Below are positions 63,148 to 64,000 of a stretch of 64,000 nucleotides of DNA, one piece after another. The position numbers and the translations under genes were made by a program. Location: the NCBI GenBank assembly GCA_029721435.1, contig CM056592.1, positions 31,941,611 to 32,005,610 of the forward strand, in the 5' to 3' direction. The stretch comes from Gymnothorax reevesii. Lineage: Eukaryota; Chordata; Actinopteri; Anguilliformes; Muraenidae. Below the pieces are notes generated by a model that searched no databases, was not told where the DNA came from, and worked only from the letters and a program-made list of their open reading frames with translations. How positions within the stretch are numbered: position 1 is the first letter of the stretch; each line of letters opens with the position of its first letter.

Positions 63148-63187
<40 letters not shown>
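62474..63187. repeat. long GT-rich compound microsatellite
   Basis: About 710 bp of GT dinucleotides broken by GTTTGTG, GCGTGCATGTG and GTGCACGTG interruptions. Open frames of up to 306 codons on both strands (Cys-Val or His-Thr repeats) result from the composition. The interrupted pattern CGTGCATGTGTATGTGTG occurs more than once, showing block duplication. Confidence 0.97.
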
Positions 63188-64000
63188 GCAGCATGTTTCA
63201 TAAATTGAACATGACCCCGCACCAATTTGGGCATTATTGCCAATTTCCCTCACTTAGTCACAGAAGCACCTTCTACACCCACCTGTGGACATGTGATGAG
63301 CAAAGGAAACACTAACACTGCACAAGGGTTACACTGTGAATGAGAAAAAGTGCGCCGAAATACTTTTTTGAACAAAGAGTGTTCAGACCGATTATCTCGA
63401 CCGACCTCTCTTGACCCCCTCAACGCGGAGAATGTTTGAGTTTCCAAGAAGCTGACAGAGAAGCGGAATGATATAGACTCATTCAGGATGTGGAAAAAAG
63501 CTTTCATGACGTGACCTCTCCTTTACGGTCTTAATGACCCCTTTTATTAACGCTCCCCTCGTTGAGTTTACTCATCTGTGCACAAAAGGAGCTCCATTTG
63601 TTTGTTTTGGCTTCTTTGTTTTCCTTCTTGAAGTTTCTAATGACCCATATTGATTGCAGGCCCTCTGATGTGCTTGATCTTTAGATAGCCTTTTTAAGTC
63701 AAGGAGTTCAAGGTTTTGCGGCCACTTCGGACCTGTTCGCTGAAAGCATTGTGCTTATAATTTTGTGTCACATTTAAGGATATGATTCAGAGGGTCACAT
63801 GGCAAATAATTTACTCAATGTTTGTTTTTTTATTGTATTCCCTCTCGAGAGATGTTGCTCATCGGTGCTTTTTCCGCGTACACCTCATATTCTTTGATGG
63901 ACACCGCCCCCTACGGGTAGAAAAAAGTAGCAAGGTTTTTTTTGCATATTCAGTAAAGGCCGATAATCTCGAAATCAGAGGACAATGAGGGCTTTTTTTT
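63188..64000 (+). other. right end of window, presumed rasip1 intron 14
   Basis: No PDZ continuation, gene or repeat is recognised. The remaining PDZ exons are expected further right. Confidence 0.4.

Noticed and set aside
62333..63315. Open frames of up to 306 codons in the GT array
   Set aside because: Cys-Val and His-Thr repeats are translations of GT/CA dinucleotides, not proteins.

Overview
The window is vertebrate nuclear DNA, almost certainly from a ray-finned (teleost) fish. It is AT-rich, with one intron-containing gene split into short GC-rich exons, and it carries typical fish repeats: Tc1-like transposons, hAT and TTAA-flanked MITEs, L2-type and other non-LTR retrotransposon 3' ends, and many mini- and microsatellites. 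There are no rRNA or tRNA genes that I can see and nothing prokaryotic.

One gene is supported. It lies on the + strand, starts at 8450 and runs off the right side of the window. I reconstruct 14 coding exons (8450-61896, about 1,106 codons) whose splice phases agree at every junction. The product is a Ras-interacting protein 1 (Rasip1) orthologue: a Rasip1-type N terminus, a Ras-association (RA) domain (exons 2-3), an FHA-like domain (exons 4-5), a dilute (DIL) domain (exons 5-12), a low-complexity linker (exon 13) and the start of a PDZ domain (exon 14). Human RASIP1 as I remember it ends before the PDZ, whereas its paralogue RADIL has one. Rasip1 is known as a Rap1/Ras effector in endothelial cells that acts with HEG1, RADIL and ARHGAP29 in vessel lumen formation and junction control.

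Layout: 1-8150 is upstream DNA without a recognisable gene (a TCAG-rich array at 1.7-2.0 kb, a TTAA-flanked palindromic-ended element at 6.56-7.25 kb). 8150-8577 holds the probable promoter region and exon 1. 11.5-17.2 kb holds exons 2-4, interrupted by a 59-copy 48-bp minisatellite that begins exactly at the exon 3 / intron 3 boundary and copies the splice donor in each unit. 17.2-27.3 kb is intron 4 with a 36-bp array. 27.3-30.7 kb holds exons 5-8. 30.7-41.4 kb is intron 8 (L2 LINE, a hAT element with a perfect 8-bp target duplication, a 20-bp array). 41.4-42.1 kb holds exons 9-10. 42.1-54.0 kb is intron 10 (a nested Tc1/MITE/minisatellite composite, a 24-bp array, a LINE with reverse transcriptase motifs split by an insertion, a second Tc1). 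54.0-58.0 kb holds exons 11-13, and 58.0-61.9 kb a third Tc1-like element and exon 14. A 0.7-kb GT-rich array lies at 62.5-63.2 kb.

The most unusual feature is the 48-bp array. Its unit is a multiple of three, it carries the last 15 bases of the RA exon plus its 5' splice site, and it stays open in the gene's own frame through unit 5 and into unit 6. It therefore presents a ladder of same-phase candidate donors that could lengthen the RA-FHA linker in 16-residue steps. A family of five TTAA-flanked hairpin MITEs inside the gene's introns, and the clustering of minisatellites along one gene, are the next most notable signals.
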